Both the position numbers and the translations under genes were made by a program. From assembly GCA_964617355.1 (NCBI GenBank), contig CAZTXP010000119.1, positions 1 to 64,000 of the forward strand: a DNA stretch of 64,000 nt, given 5' to 3'. A model generated the notes under the pieces. The model saw only the letters and a program-made list of their open reading frames with translations. It ran no database searches and was not told the origin of the DNA. This DNA is from CAZTDU01 sp964617355 (GTDB lineage Bacteria; Pseudomonadota; Gammaproteobacteria; Burkholderiales; SG8-39). This document shows positions 16,104-24,741 of the stretch, in pieces. How positions within the stretch are numbered: position 1 is the first letter of the stretch; each line of letters begins with the position of its first letter.

Positions 16104-19100
16104 TTGAGCGACCGCGCGCAGGATCCGGGCCCGTCCGCCGCCGGCTTCGCCGGCCGCACCAAGTACACGCTGCTCGAGTACGAGGCGGTGCTGGCGAACG
16201 CCTCGATCGGCATCGCCTTCACGCGCGAGCGCAAGTTCTCGCTGTGCAACCCGAAGTTCGCCGAGATGTTCGGCTACGCGGCGGACGAGCTCGTCGGCCA
16301 GCCGGGCGAGGCGATCTACGCGTCGCCGGAGAGCTACGCGGCGCTCGGGCAGATCGCGGTGCCCACGCTCGCCGAGGGACGCCAGCTGGACATCGAGTGG
16401 GAGATGCGCCGGAAGGACGGCAGTACCTTCCTCGCGCGCGTCATCGCCAAGGCGATCAATCCGCGCGAGCCCGGGCAGGGCACGATCTGGATCGCCGAGG
16501 ACATCACCGAACGCAAGCGCCACGCCGACGACGTCGCGCGGCTCGCGCGCGAGCAGGAGGCGATCCTCGACACCGCGCCGGTCGGCATCTGCTTCGTGCG
16601 CGACCGCGTGTTCGTGCGCTGCAACCCGCGCTTCGAGGAAATGCACGGCTACGGCCCGGGCGAGATGATCGGCCAGCCGACCGAGGTCAGCTACGCCAAC
16701 GAGGCGGACTATCGCGCGGTGGGCGAGGGCTACGCGCGGCTTGCGCACGGGCAGTCGTACACCGGCGCGAACCTTTCGCGGCGCAAGGACGGCAGCACGT
16801 TCTGGTCGCGCGTCACCGGCCGCGCGATGGATCCGGCCGATCCTGCCAAGGGCTCGGTCTGGCTGCTCGAGGACATCACCGAGCAGCGCCGCGCCGAGTC
16901 CGACCTCGCGCGCGTGCTCGCCGAGCAGCAGGCGCTGCTGAACAATGCGGTGGTCGGCATCGCCTTCGTGCGCGAGCGCGTCGTGCAGCGCGCCAACCGC
17001 CGCTTCGAGGAGCTGTTCGGCTACGCGCCCGGCGAGGCGAACGGCGCGTCGACGCGGCAGATCCACTTCACCGACGAGGAGTACGCGAAGTGGGCGCGCG
17101 CCGAGGAGGAACTCGCCGGCGGTCGCGTGCACGGCCGCGAGCAGTGGGTACGCCGCCGCGACGGCTCGGGCTTCTGGTGCCGGCTCTCGGGCCGCGCGAT
17201 CGACCCGAACGACGCCGCCAAGGGCCACGTCTGGATCTTCGAGGACGTGAGCGAGCGCCGCCGCGCCGACGAGGCCGCGCAGCGCCTGGTGCGCGAGCAG
17301 AACGCGCTGCTCGACGGCGTCACCATCGGCATCGCCTTTTTGCGCGAAGGCAAGGTGGCGCGCTGCAACGCGCGCTTCGAGGAAGTATTCGGCTATGCGC
17401 AGGGCGAGCTGCTCGGCCAGCCGGTGCTGCCGCTCTACGCCTTCCCCGAGGACTACGAAGGCGGCGAGGCCCTGCACGAGGAGGTCTGGCGCGGCGAGAC
17501 CGTGCGCCGCACCTGCCGCATGATCCGCAAGGACGGCTCGGCGATCTGGGTGCAGGTCTCGCGCCGGCCGATGCAGCCCGGAGATCCGGAGCAGGGCTCG
17601 GTCTGGCTGTACGACGACGTGACGCTGGAGCGCCAGGCCGACGAGCGCGTGCGCCAGGCGTACCAGGAGCAGGAGCTGATCTTCGACTTCGCGACGGTCG
17701 GCATCGCCTACCTGAAGGACCGCGCCATCCAGCGCTGCAACCCGCAGATGGCGGCGATGTTCGGCTACGCGCCCGAGGAAATGCTCGACCAGAGCGTGGC
17801 GATGCTGTATCCGGACGCCGCGGCCTACGAGAAGGCGGGCGAGGAGTCCTACTCGCGCCTGTCGGACGGCAGCGCCTTCATCGCCGAGCGCGAGCTGCGC
17901 CGGCGCGACGGCAGCGCGTTCTGGTGCAAGGTGGTCGGCAAGGCGATCGACCCGGCGCACGCCGCCGAGGGCACGATCTGGATCTTCGACGACATCAGCG
18001 CCGAGCGCGAGGCGCGGGAGTCGCTCGTCGCCGCGCGCCAGCAACTGCAGGAGTCGCACGCCAAGCTCGCCGCCTCGCACGGCGAGCTGGAGCGCGCGGT
18101 AGCCGAGCGCACCGCCGAGCTGAAGGCGACCAACGACCGTTTGCAGCAGGAGATCGGCGAAAGGAAGCAGGCCGAACACCGCGCGCAGCACCTCGCCGAC
18201 CATGACGCGTTGACGGGTCTTCCGAACCGGCGCCTGCTGGAAGACCGCCTCACGCAGGCGCTCGCGCTCTCGTACCGCAACCGCAAGCTGACCGCGGTGA
18301 TGTTCGTCGACCTCGATCGCTTCAAGACCGTGAACGACTCGCTCGGCCACGCCGCGGGCGACGAGCTGCTGAAGGAAGTGGCGACGCGCCTGGGCAAGCA
18401 GCTGCGCGTCGGCGATACCATCTGCCGCATCGGCGGCGACGAGTTCGTCATCGTGCTGCCGGAGATCAAGCGTTCGTCGGACGCCGCGGGCGTGGCGCAG
18501 AAGGTGATCGAGGGCCTGTCGATCCCCGTGCTGGTGGCCGATCGCGAGGTCACCGTGACGCCGTCGATCGGCATCAGCGTGTTCCCCGACGACGGCCGCG
18601 ACGCCGAGGCGCTGATCCGCAACGCCGACGCGGCGATGTACCACGCCAAGGAAACCGGGCGCTGCAACTACCAGTTCTTCACCGACCAGATGAACCTCGC
18701 GGCGTCGCGGCGGCTGGCGCTCGAGAACGACCTGCGGCGCGCGCTCGCCAAGGGCGAGCTGGAGGTCTACTTCCAGCCCTTCAGCGAGCTGAAGACCGGC
18801 GGCTTCGTCGTCGGCCACGAGGCGCTGGTGCGCTGGAAGCACCCGACCAAGGGGCTGGTGTCGCCCGTGGACTTCATCCAGCTCGCCGAGGACACGGGGC
18901 TGATCCTGCCGATCGGCGAGTGGGTGCTGGAGCAGGCCTGCCGCTGGGCGACCTTCATCGGCGCCGAGCGCGGCCTGAAGATCGCGGTCAACCTGTCGGC
19001 GCGGCAGTTCACCGACCCGAAGCTGGTCGACATGGTGGCGCGCGTGCTGCGCGAGACCGGGCTGCCCGCGAAGCTGCTGGAGCTCGAGATCACCGAGTCC

Positions 19101-19466
19101 ACGGTGATGCACAACATCGAGGTCACGCAGGCCACGCTCGTGAAGCTGAAGGCGCTCGGCCTGTCGATCGCGATCGACGACTTCGGCACCGGCTACTCGA
19201 GCCTGGCGTACCTGAAGCGCTTCCCGGTGGACAAGCTGAAGATCGACAAGTCCTTCATCGCCGACGTGCCGGCGAGCAAGGACGACAGCGCGATCGTCGC
19301 CGCCATCCTCGGCCTCGCGCGCGCGCTTGAACTCGTGGTGGTCGCCGAGGGCGTCGAGACCGAGGCGCAGATGGAGTTCCTGCAGCAGCAGCGCTGCGAC
19401 TTCATCCAGGGCTACCTCGTCGGCAAGCCCGCCGACCGCGACACCGCCGCCAAGGAATATCTCTAG
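16104..19466 (+). CDS. Five-PAS GGDEF-EAL cyclic-di-GMP enzyme
   Basis: 1120 residues. Five PAS/PAC repeats have their conserved GI positions at residues 36, 161, 285, 409 and 533, so each unit is about 124-125 residues. A short coiled coil (about 640-690) leads to a diguanylate cyclase domain with an intact GGDEF at 777-781, then an EAL domain with intact EAL at 906-908 and DDFGTGYSSL. Both catalytic signatures are present, so it may make or degrade c-di-GMP. No membrane segment is visible, so the PAS units sense a cytoplasmic cue. The start is TTG 16104 with GAGG a few bases upstream; an upstream GTG frame stops after eight codons. Confidence 0.92.
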   Translation: MSDRAQDPGPSAAGFAGRTKYTLLEYEAVLANASIGIAFTRERKFSLCNPKFAEMFGYAADELVGQPGEAIYASPESYAALGQIAVPTLAEGRQLDIEWEMRRKDGSTFLARVIAKAINPREPGQGTIWIAEDITERKRHADDVARLAREQEAILDTAPVGICFVRDRVFVRCNPRFEEMHGYGPGEMIGQPTEVSYANEADYRAVGEGYARLAHGQSYTGANLSRRKDGSTFWSRVTGRAMDPADPAKGSVWLLEDITEQRRAESDLARVLAEQQALLNNAVVGIAFVRERVVQRANRRFEELFGYAPGEANGASTRQIHFTDEEYAKWARAEEELAGGRVHGREQWVRRRDGSGFWCRLSGRAIDPNDAAKGHVWIFEDVSERRRADEAAQRLVREQNALLDGVTIGIAFLREGKVARCNARFEEVFGYAQGELLGQPVLPLYAFPEDYEGGEALHEEVWRGETVRRTCRMIRKDGSAIWVQVSRRPMQPGDPEQGSVWLYDDVTLERQADERVRQAYQEQELIFDFATVGIAYLKDRAIQRCNPQMAAMFGYAPEEMLDQSVAMLYPDAAAYEKAGEESYSRLSDGSAFIAERELRRRDGSAFWCKVVGKAIDPAHAAEGTIWIFDDISAEREARESLVAARQQLQESHAKLAASHGELERAVAERTAELKATNDRLQQEIGERKQAEHRAQHLADHDALTGLPNRRLLEDRLTQALALSYRNRKLTAVMFVDLDRFKTVNDSLGHAAGDELLKEVATRLGKQLRVGDTICRIGGDEFVIVLPEIKRSSDAAGVAQKVIEGLSIPVLVADREVTVTPSIGISVFPDDGRDAEALIRNADAAMYHAKETGRCNYQFFTDQMNLAASRRLALENDLRRALAKGELEVYFQPFSELKTGGFVVGHEALVRWKHPTKGLVSPVDFIQLAEDTGLILPIGEWVLEQACRWATFIGAERGLKIAVNLSARQFTDPKLVDMVARVLRETGLPAKLLELEITESTVMHNIEVTQATLVKLKALGLSIAIDDFGTGYSSLAYLKRFPVDKLKIDKSFIADVPASKDDSAIVAAILGLARALELVVVAEGVETEAQMEFLQQQRCDFIQGYLVGKPADRDTAAKEYL

Positions 19467-20512
19467 AGGCGGCGCAGCACGCGCGTCTCGCCGTGCTTGA
19501 GCAGGAAGAAATCGTCGTCCTTCAGTCCCGCCTTCGCGCGCTCGCGCGCAAGTACCTCCGGCGGCTCGGTCAGCGTTTCGTCGGTGAGGTCGTCGAAGGT
19601 GCCCCAGTGGATGCCCAGCGACTGGCGCGCGCGCACGTCGCGGTGGATGCGGACCGCCTCGCCCGGGTCGACGTGCATGATGGACATGAACCAGCGCGGC
19701 GCGTAGGCGCCGACGGGGATCGCCGCGAGGTCGAAGCCGCCGAATTTCTCGCCAAGGTCGGCGAAGTCCTTCGAGTAACCGGTGTCGCCGGCGAAGAAGA
19801 ACGAGAACGACGGGTGCCGCAGCACCCAGCCGCCCCACAGCCGCCGGTTGGCGTCCCACAGCGAGCGCTTCGACCAGTGCTGCACCGGCACGAAGGTGAA
19901 CTGCACGCCCTTGTAGTCCACCGACTCCCACCAGTCGAGCTCGTCGACGCTCTCGATGCCCAACTGCGCGAACCACTGCTTCGTGCCGAGGCCGGCGAAG
20001 AAGCGCGGCGGGCCGCCGGGCTGCGCGGCGAGGCGCGTCACGGTGGCGATGTCGAGGTGGTCGTAGTGGTCGTGCGAGATCACCACCGCGTCGATATGGG
20101 GCAGCTGGTCGATCGTCGGCACCGGCGGCACCACACGCTTCGGGCCGGCGAAGGACACCGGCGAGGCGCGCTCCGAGAACTGGGGGTCGGTGAGCACGTT
20201 CAGGCCGCCGATCTGCACCAGCACCGTGGCGTGGCCGACCCAGGTCACGGTGGCGTCGCGGCGGTTGGCGCGCAGCTGCTCGAGCGAGGGGCGCGCGGTC
20301 TCGAAGCGGTAGCCGCCCTCGGGCTTCTTCGGCAGGCCGAGGCGCCACTGCTCGCGCTTCCAGTCCCAGAAGCCGGCCTTCTCGGGATGCGGGTAGCGGT
20401 TGCGGAAGCCTTCCTCGGTGTGGTGCGGCTTGGTCGCGTCGCGGTACGGGCTGACGTAGGCGCAGGCGGCGAGCATCGTCGCCACGACGATGTACGGTGC
20501 GACGCGCTGCAT
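19463..20512 (-). CDS. MBL-fold lipoprotein, NAPE-PLD/RomA/UlaG-like
   Basis: 349 residues. The leader ends in MLAAC, a lipobox, so the protein is probably anchored in the envelope. The MBL domain has VTWVGHATVLVQIGGLNVLTDPQF and the metal motif ISHDHYDHLD (HxHxDH), with GDTGYSKDF and IHWGTFDDLTDE later. This set matches the group of N-acyl-phosphatidylethanolamine phospholipase D-like hydrolases, so a lipid or phosphodiester substrate is possible but unproven. The start at 20510-20512 overlaps the stop of the TPR gene by one base. Confidence 0.86.
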   Translation of the reverse strand: MQRVAPYIVVATMLAACAYVSPYRDATKPHHTEEGFRNRYPHPEKAGFWDWKREQWRLGLPKKPEGGYRFETARPSLEQLRANRRDATVTWVGHATVLVQIGGLNVLTDPQFSERASPVSFAGPKRVVPPVPTIDQLPHIDAVVISHDHYDHLDIATVTRLAAQPGGPPRFFAGLGTKQWFAQLGIESVDELDWWESVDYKGVQFTFVPVQHWSKRSLWDANRRLWGGWVLRHPSFSFFFAGDTGYSKDFADLGEKFGGFDLAAIPVGAYAPRWFMSIMHVDPGEAVRIHRDVRARQSLGIHWGTFDDLTDETLTEPPEVLARERAKAGLKDDDFFLLKHGETRVLRRL

Positions 20513-21153
20513 CAGGTGCTGGACCCGCGCCGCTCGCGCAGCAGCGCCTCCACGCCTTCGATGTTCGCTTCCACCCCCGGCATGTTCGGGTTCACCTCGA
20601 GCGCGCGCTTCCACGCGTCGCGCGCCTTCTCGTATTCGTCGAGCGCGAACCAGTTCTGGCCGATGCCCGAGAGCGCGCCGAAGTGGCCGGGGTTGCGCTT
20701 CAGCACCTCGTCGCAGTCGGCGAGCGAGCGGCGGTAGTCGCGCGCGAAGAAGAGCGCCGTGGCGCGCTTGTTCCAGCCCTCGGCGAATGCCGGCTTGCGG
20801 CGGATCACCTCGCTGAAGGTGGCGATCGCGCGCCGGTGGTCGCCCGACTGCATCTGGCCGATGCCGCGCTCGAGGAGCTTGTCGACCGCGGCGTCACCCG
20901 AGCGGCTCCAGACGATCCACAGCGCGCGCTCGGCGAGCACGCGCACCTGAGGGTGCTCGTCGCGCAGGCGCGGGTGCAGCAGCTCGGCGTCCTTCATCGC
21001 GCCGTGCGTCGCGATCCACGCCACCGCCTCGGCGCGGCGCTCGGCGTCGGCGTGCGCGAGCCAGGTCGTCGCCTCGGCCCGGCCGGAGGGCAGCTCCGCG
21101 TGCGCGAGCGTCGCGACGAGCAGGATGAGGAGGGCGGCGGCGAGGCGGCGCAT
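20512..21153 (-). CDS. Secreted TPR-repeat protein
   Basis: 213 residues with a signal peptide (LAAALLILLVATLAHA). The first half looks HEAT-like (RAEAVAWIATHG, LHPRLRDEHPQVRVLAERAL). The second half has about three TPR units: GIGQMQSGDHRRAIATFSEV, AFAEGWNKRATALFFARDY and FGALSGIGQNWFALDEYEKA. It is likely a periplasmic protein-interaction module coupled to the downstream MBL lipoprotein. ATG 21151-21153 is chosen because it begins the signal peptide. A TATACT box lies directly upstream on the minus strand, suggesting a very short leader. Confidence 0.82.
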   Translation of the reverse strand: MRRLAAALLILLVATLAHAELPSGRAEATTWLAHADAERRAEAVAWIATHGAMKDAELLHPRLRDEHPQVRVLAERALWIVWSRSGDAAVDKLLERGIGQMQSGDHRRAIATFSEVIRRKPAFAEGWNKRATALFFARDYRRSLADCDEVLKRNPGHFGALSGIGQNWFALDEYEKARDAWKRALEVNPNMPGVEANIEGVEALLRERRGSST

Positions 21154-21264
21154 GGCGCCGGGAGTATAGGGGCTCATGCCGCGGCGAACAGCGCCGGCGC
21201 GGCTTCGTTCCATGCCCTCGCGCAAGGCGTGGGCATGGGCGCCGCTGCTATGATCCGCGCTCTC

Positions 21265-21272
21265 GAGGAGGT
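21265..21272 (+). promoter_or_regulatory. Ribosome-binding site deciding the sulfatase start
   Basis: GAGGAGGT ends 5 bases before GTG 21278 and 23 bases before the in-frame ATG 21296. It favours the GTG start, which adds six residues. Confidence 0.55.
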
Positions 21273-21277
21273 GCGAT

Positions 21278-22633
21278 GTGCCGCAGGGCAGCGACATGAA
21301 ACGGCCGAACTTCGTCTTCATCATGGCCGACGATCTCGGCCACGCGGACCTCGGCTGTTATGGTGGGCGCGCCATCGCAAGCGACGGCGCGGGCGGGCGC
21401 TCCTCCTGCTCCCCGGAGCTCGATCGCCTCGCCGCCGAGGGCCTGCGCTTCACCGATGGCTACGCGAATTCGCCGGTCTGCTCGCCGACGCGCTTCGGCC
21501 TGATCACCGGGCGCTACCACTACCGGCTGCGCGGCAGCCACGACGAGCCGATCGCCACGCGTACGCGCGGCAATCCGGTGCTGGGCTTGCCGCCCTCGCA
21601 TCCGACCTTTCCGTCGCTGCTGCGCGATGCGGGCTATCGCACCGCGCTGTCGGGCAAGTGGCATCTCGGCTTCCCGCCGCACTTCGGGCCCTTGAAGAGC
21701 GGCTACGAGGAATTCTTCGGCCCGCTTGCCGGCGGCGTGGACTACTTCTCCTACCAGGACAGCGCCGGCGTGCGCGACCTCTGGGAAGGCGAGGCCGAAT
21801 CGAAGCGCACTGGCTACCTGACGGACCTCATCTCGGACGCGGCGGTGGACTTCATCGGCCGGCAGAAGGGCGCGAAGGCGCCGTTCCTGCTGTCGGTGCA
21901 CTACACCGCGCCGCACTGGCCGTGGGAGACGCGGGACGACGAAGCTGAGTCGCAACGCATCGGGGCGAAGATCATCCACACCGATGGCGGCTCGGTGAAG
22001 ACCTACCAGACCATGATCCGCCACATGGACGAGGGCATCGGGCGCATCGCCGCCGCACTGAAGGCCGCGGGCGCCGACGAGGACACGCTGCTCGTCTTCA
22101 CCAGCGACAACGGCGGCGAGCGTTTCTCGGATACCTGGCCCCTGGTCGGCAAGAAGATGGACCTGCTCGAAGGCGGCATCCGCGTGCCGTACATCGTGCG
22201 CTGGCCGGCGCGCGTGAAGCCCGGCGGCACCACCGCGCAGACCGCGATCACGATGGACTGGGCGGCGACCTTCCTCGACGCGGCCGGCGTGAAGCCGAAT
22301 CCGGACTACCCGATGGACGGCACCAGCCTGCTGCCGACGCTCGACGCGCCCGGCAAGGTCGTCGATCGCGCGTTGTACTGGCGCATGCTCTTCAGGAACC
22401 AGAAGGCGCTGCGCGAGGGCGCGTGGAAGTGGCTGGTGCTGGAGGGCGACGAATTCCTCTTCGACCTGTCGAAGGATTCGCGCGAGCGCGCGAACCTCGT
22501 GAAGCGCTACCCCGAGCGCGCGTCGGCGATGCGCGAAAAATACGAGGCTTGGACGAAGACGATGCCGGCGATCGCGCCGGACGCGAAGTTCTCGATTCCC
22601 TACACCAAGGCCGACCTCGCTCAGCCCGGATGA
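21278..22633 (+). CDS. Type I sulfatase
   Basis: 451 residues. The N-terminus has PNFVFIMADDLGHADLG, the paired Asp metal ligands of the alkaline-phosphatase-like sulfatases. The active-site motif C-S-P-T-R is at residues 68-72, where Cys is converted to formylglycine by a maturation enzyme not encoded here. Later motifs are SGKWHLG and FTSDNGGE (metal-binding Asp-Asn). No clear signal peptide is visible, so it is probably cytoplasmic, hydrolysing a sulfate ester of unknown nature for sulfur or carbon. It is followed directly by a hairpin repeat. Confidence 0.9.
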   Translation: MPQGSDMKRPNFVFIMADDLGHADLGCYGGRAIASDGAGGRSSCSPELDRLAAEGLRFTDGYANSPVCSPTRFGLITGRYHYRLRGSHDEPIATRTRGNPVLGLPPSHPTFPSLLRDAGYRTALSGKWHLGFPPHFGPLKSGYEEFFGPLAGGVDYFSYQDSAGVRDLWEGEAESKRTGYLTDLISDAAVDFIGRQKGAKAPFLLSVHYTAPHWPWETRDDEAESQRIGAKIIHTDGGSVKTYQTMIRHMDEGIGRIAAALKAAGADEDTLLVFTSDNGGERFSDTWPLVGKKMDLLEGGIRVPYIVRWPARVKPGGTTAQTAITMDWAATFLDAAGVKPNPDYPMDGTSLLPTLDAPGKVVDRALYWRMLFRNQKALREGAWKWLVLEGDEFLFDLSKDSRERANLVKRYPERASAMREKYEAWTKTMPAIAPDAKFSIPYTKADLAQPG

Positions 22634-22682
22634 ACGAGGGGATGCTGCGCTTCCCCTCGTGCTCCCCTAGCAAGAAGAATCT
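22634..22682 (-). repeat. Intergenic hairpin repeat, copy 1 (likely terminator)
   Basis: A stem ACGAGGGG (22634-22641) / CCCCTCGT (22653-22660) with an 11-base loop is followed by a conserved arm to 22682. Its reverse complement matches copy 2 at 24692-24738; 30 of the first 31 bases agree. It sits between the convergent sulfatase and DUF1992 genes, starting directly after the sulfatase stop. Confidence 0.7.
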
Positions 22683-22694
22683 CCTGCGAACGGC

Positions 22695-22919
22695 TCAAGG
22701 ATGGCGCCGGCGAAGTTCTTCGCGCAGGCCGCCGAACACCTCGCCGAGCGTCAGCTCCGCATTCCGTAGGATTCGCTTCGCCATCCGGGTCTCGGGCGGC
22801 GCGAGCGGATCGTCGTCGTCGAAGTCCAGCGGACGCCCTTCGCCGGGCAGTCCCTGCAGTTCGCCGCGCGCGACGGCTTCCGCGATGCGGTTCTCGCCAA
22901 TGATCATCAACGCATGCAC
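22695..22919 (-). CDS. DUF1992 (DnaJC28-like) small protein
   Basis: 74 residues. It contains NRIAEAVARGELQGLPGEGRPLDFDDDD, then PETRMAKRILRNAE, the conserved DUF1992 core found in bacterial YhdN-like proteins and the eukaryotic DnaJ homologue subfamily C member 28. Function is unknown. The start is uncertain: GTG 22917-22919, or ATG 22905-22907, which would give MIIGENRI. No ribosome site fits either. A TACAAT box directly upstream would give a nearly leaderless transcript. It is divergent from the gamma-glutamyltransferase gene with a gap of 17 bases. Confidence 0.8.
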   Translation of the reverse strand: MHALMIIGENRIAEAVARGELQGLPGEGRPLDFDDDDPLAPPETRMAKRILRNAELTLGEVFGGLREELRRRHP

Positions 22920-22936
22920 CGTAGAATTGTAAGCCT

Positions 22937-24676
22937 ATGAGCCGCCGCGCCTATCGCATCCTGCCGACCGAATCGACCACCTTCCACCCGCGCCTGATGG
23001 GCACGCGCGGCGCGGTGGCCTCCAACAGCAACCTGTCCGCGAATGCGGGCGCCGACATCCTGAAGGCGGGCGGAAACGCGTTCGACGCCGCGGTGGCGGC
23101 GACCTTCGTCGAGGGCCTCGTCAATCCGCAGATGCACACGCTCGGCGGCGAGTGCCCGATCCTCGTGCGTCCTGCGAGCGAGAACCGCGTCTATGCGGTG
23201 AACGGCAACATGACGGCGCCGGCGCGCGCGACGCCCGAGGCCTACCTGTCGCGAGGTCTCAAGGACGTGCCCGACTCGGGCATCCTTGCTGCGGGCGTGC
23301 CGGCGGCGTTCGGCGCGCTGATGACGGTGCTCACGCGCTGGGGCTCGATGCCGCTGAAGGACGTGGTCGCGCCGGCGCTGGAACTCGCGAGGAACGGCTT
23401 CCCGGTGTCCGAGGGCCTGCGCAACCAGCACAAGTACGGCATCGCCGACATGCAGCCGCGCTTCGAGAAGGAGTGGCCGGGCAGCGCGAAGCTCTACCTG
23501 CCGGGCGGCAAGCCGCCGGCCGTCGGTTCGGTGTTCCGCAATGCCGCGCTCGCGAAGACGCTCGACTACCTCGCGAACGCGAAGGATCCGCTCGCCACGT
23601 TCTACAAGGGCGACGTCGCGGCCGAGATCGTGAAGTTCTCGAAGGCGCGCGACGGCCTGCTGGAAATGGAGGACTTCGCCGCGTTCGAGACCAAGGTCGA
23701 GGCGCCGGCGTCGATGAAGCTCGGCGACACCGAGCTCTTCAAGACCGGCTTCTGGTCGCAGGGGCCGGCGGAGCTGCAGACGCTCGCGATCATGTGGCAG
23801 TTCGACCTCGCGAAGATCGGCTTCGGCACGCCGGACTACTGCCACCTGCTGGTCGAGGCGATGAAGCTCGCGTATGCGGATCGCGACCAGTGGTACGGCG
23901 ACCCGGACAAGGTGATGGTGCCGGCCGACACGCTGCTGTCGCACGAGTACGCGGCGGCGCGCGCGAAGCTGATCGACATGCGCAAGGCCAACCGGCAGCT
24001 GCGCCCCGGCGATGCGCGCCGCAACGCCGCGCTGCTGCCGGAAGACGAGATGCTCACGCCGCAGTACTGGGGGCCGGGCACCGTGCACGTGGACGCGGCC
24101 GACCCGAAGGGCAACCTCGCCTCGTTCACGCCGAGCGGTGCCTGGATCTCGTCGGCCGAGGTGATCGAGTCGCTGGGATTCCCGCTCTCGGTGCGCATGA
24201 TGACCTTCTACCTGCAGCCGGCGCACCACCCGAACGTGGTGGCGCCCGGCAAGCGCCCGCGCACCACGCTCACGCCGTCGATGGCGTTCAGGAACGGCAA
24301 GCCCTGGATGGCCTTCGGCACCATGGGCGGCGACAACCAGGGCCAGTGGCTGTTGCAGTACTACCTCTGCCGTGCCGCCTTCGGCATGAGCATCCCCGAG
24401 GCGATCGAGGCGCCGCGGCTGTCTTCGGAACACACCCCGGGATTCTTCGCGCCGCACGCCTCGGAGCCGAACCGCGTGCGCATCGAGCCGCGCTTCGGCA
24501 CGAAGGTGCTGGAGGACCTGCGCCGCCGCGGCCACGATCTCGACCTCGCGCCGGACTGGACCGAGGGCTTTGTCTCCTGCACGGAGTGGGATCCAGACAC
24601 CGGCCTGCTCGAGGCCGGGTGCGACCCACGCGGGTCGAAGGCGGTGTGCTTCCCCGCGTTCGCGACCGCGTGGTGA
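22937..24676 (+). CDS. ggt: Gamma-glutamyltransferase family protein
   Basis: 579 residues, one chain of the Ntn-hydrolase gamma-glutamyltranspeptidase family. The large-subunit part has GAVASNSNLSANAGADILKAGGNAFDAAVAAT. The expected autoprocessing/nucleophile Thr is in GPGTVHVDAADPKGNLAS, and the small-subunit region in LTPSMAFRNGKPWMAFGTMGGDNQGQ. No signal peptide is visible, unlike periplasmic Ggt, so it may be cytoplasmic and act on a gamma-glutamyl or related amide other than glutathione. The start is ATG 22937. It ends before a convergent Bug gene, with a hairpin repeat between. Confidence 0.88.
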   Translation: MSRRAYRILPTESTTFHPRLMGTRGAVASNSNLSANAGADILKAGGNAFDAAVAATFVEGLVNPQMHTLGGECPILVRPASENRVYAVNGNMTAPARATPEAYLSRGLKDVPDSGILAAGVPAAFGALMTVLTRWGSMPLKDVVAPALELARNGFPVSEGLRNQHKYGIADMQPRFEKEWPGSAKLYLPGGKPPAVGSVFRNAALAKTLDYLANAKDPLATFYKGDVAAEIVKFSKARDGLLEMEDFAAFETKVEAPASMKLGDTELFKTGFWSQGPAELQTLAIMWQFDLAKIGFGTPDYCHLLVEAMKLAYADRDQWYGDPDKVMVPADTLLSHEYAAARAKLIDMRKANRQLRPGDARRNAALLPEDEMLTPQYWGPGTVHVDAADPKGNLASFTPSGAWISSAEVIESLGFPLSVRMMTFYLQPAHHPNVVAPGKRPRTTLTPSMAFRNGKPWMAFGTMGGDNQGQWLLQYYLCRAAFGMSIPEAIEAPRLSSEHTPGFFAPHASEPNRVRIEPRFGTKVLEDLRRRGHDLDLAPDWTEGFVSCTEWDPDTGLLEAGCDPRGSKAVCFPAFATAW

Positions 24677-24691
24677 GGCGCGGCCTGGCTT

Positions 24692-24738
24692 AGATTCTTC
24701 TTGCCAGGGGAGCACGAGGGGAGCGCAGGGCCCCTCGT
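24692..24738 (+). repeat. Intergenic hairpin repeat, copy 2 (likely terminator)
   Basis: The arm AGATTCTTCTTGCCAGGGG leads to a stem ACGAGGGG (24714-24721) / CCCCTCGT (24731-24738). It is an inverted copy of 22634-22682 and again lies between convergent genes (gamma-glutamyltransferase and Bug). A repeated bidirectional terminator or REP-like element is the simplest reading. Confidence 0.7.
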
Positions 24739-24741
24739 ACC

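Noticed and set aside
16104..18000. Tandem DNA repeats that could look like an array element
   Set aside because: They are protein-level PAS duplications of about 372-375 bp, not a CRISPR or mobile repeat.
14910..20348. An 1812-codon minus-strand open frame across the lipoprotein and five-PAS genes
   Set aside because: The coding strand carries unmistakable PAS, GGDEF and EAL motifs; the antisense frame has low-complexity composition.
19463..20614. A longer start for the MBL lipoprotein gene
   Set aside because: The extension lies inside the TPR gene frame; the lipobox-bearing leader starts at 20512.
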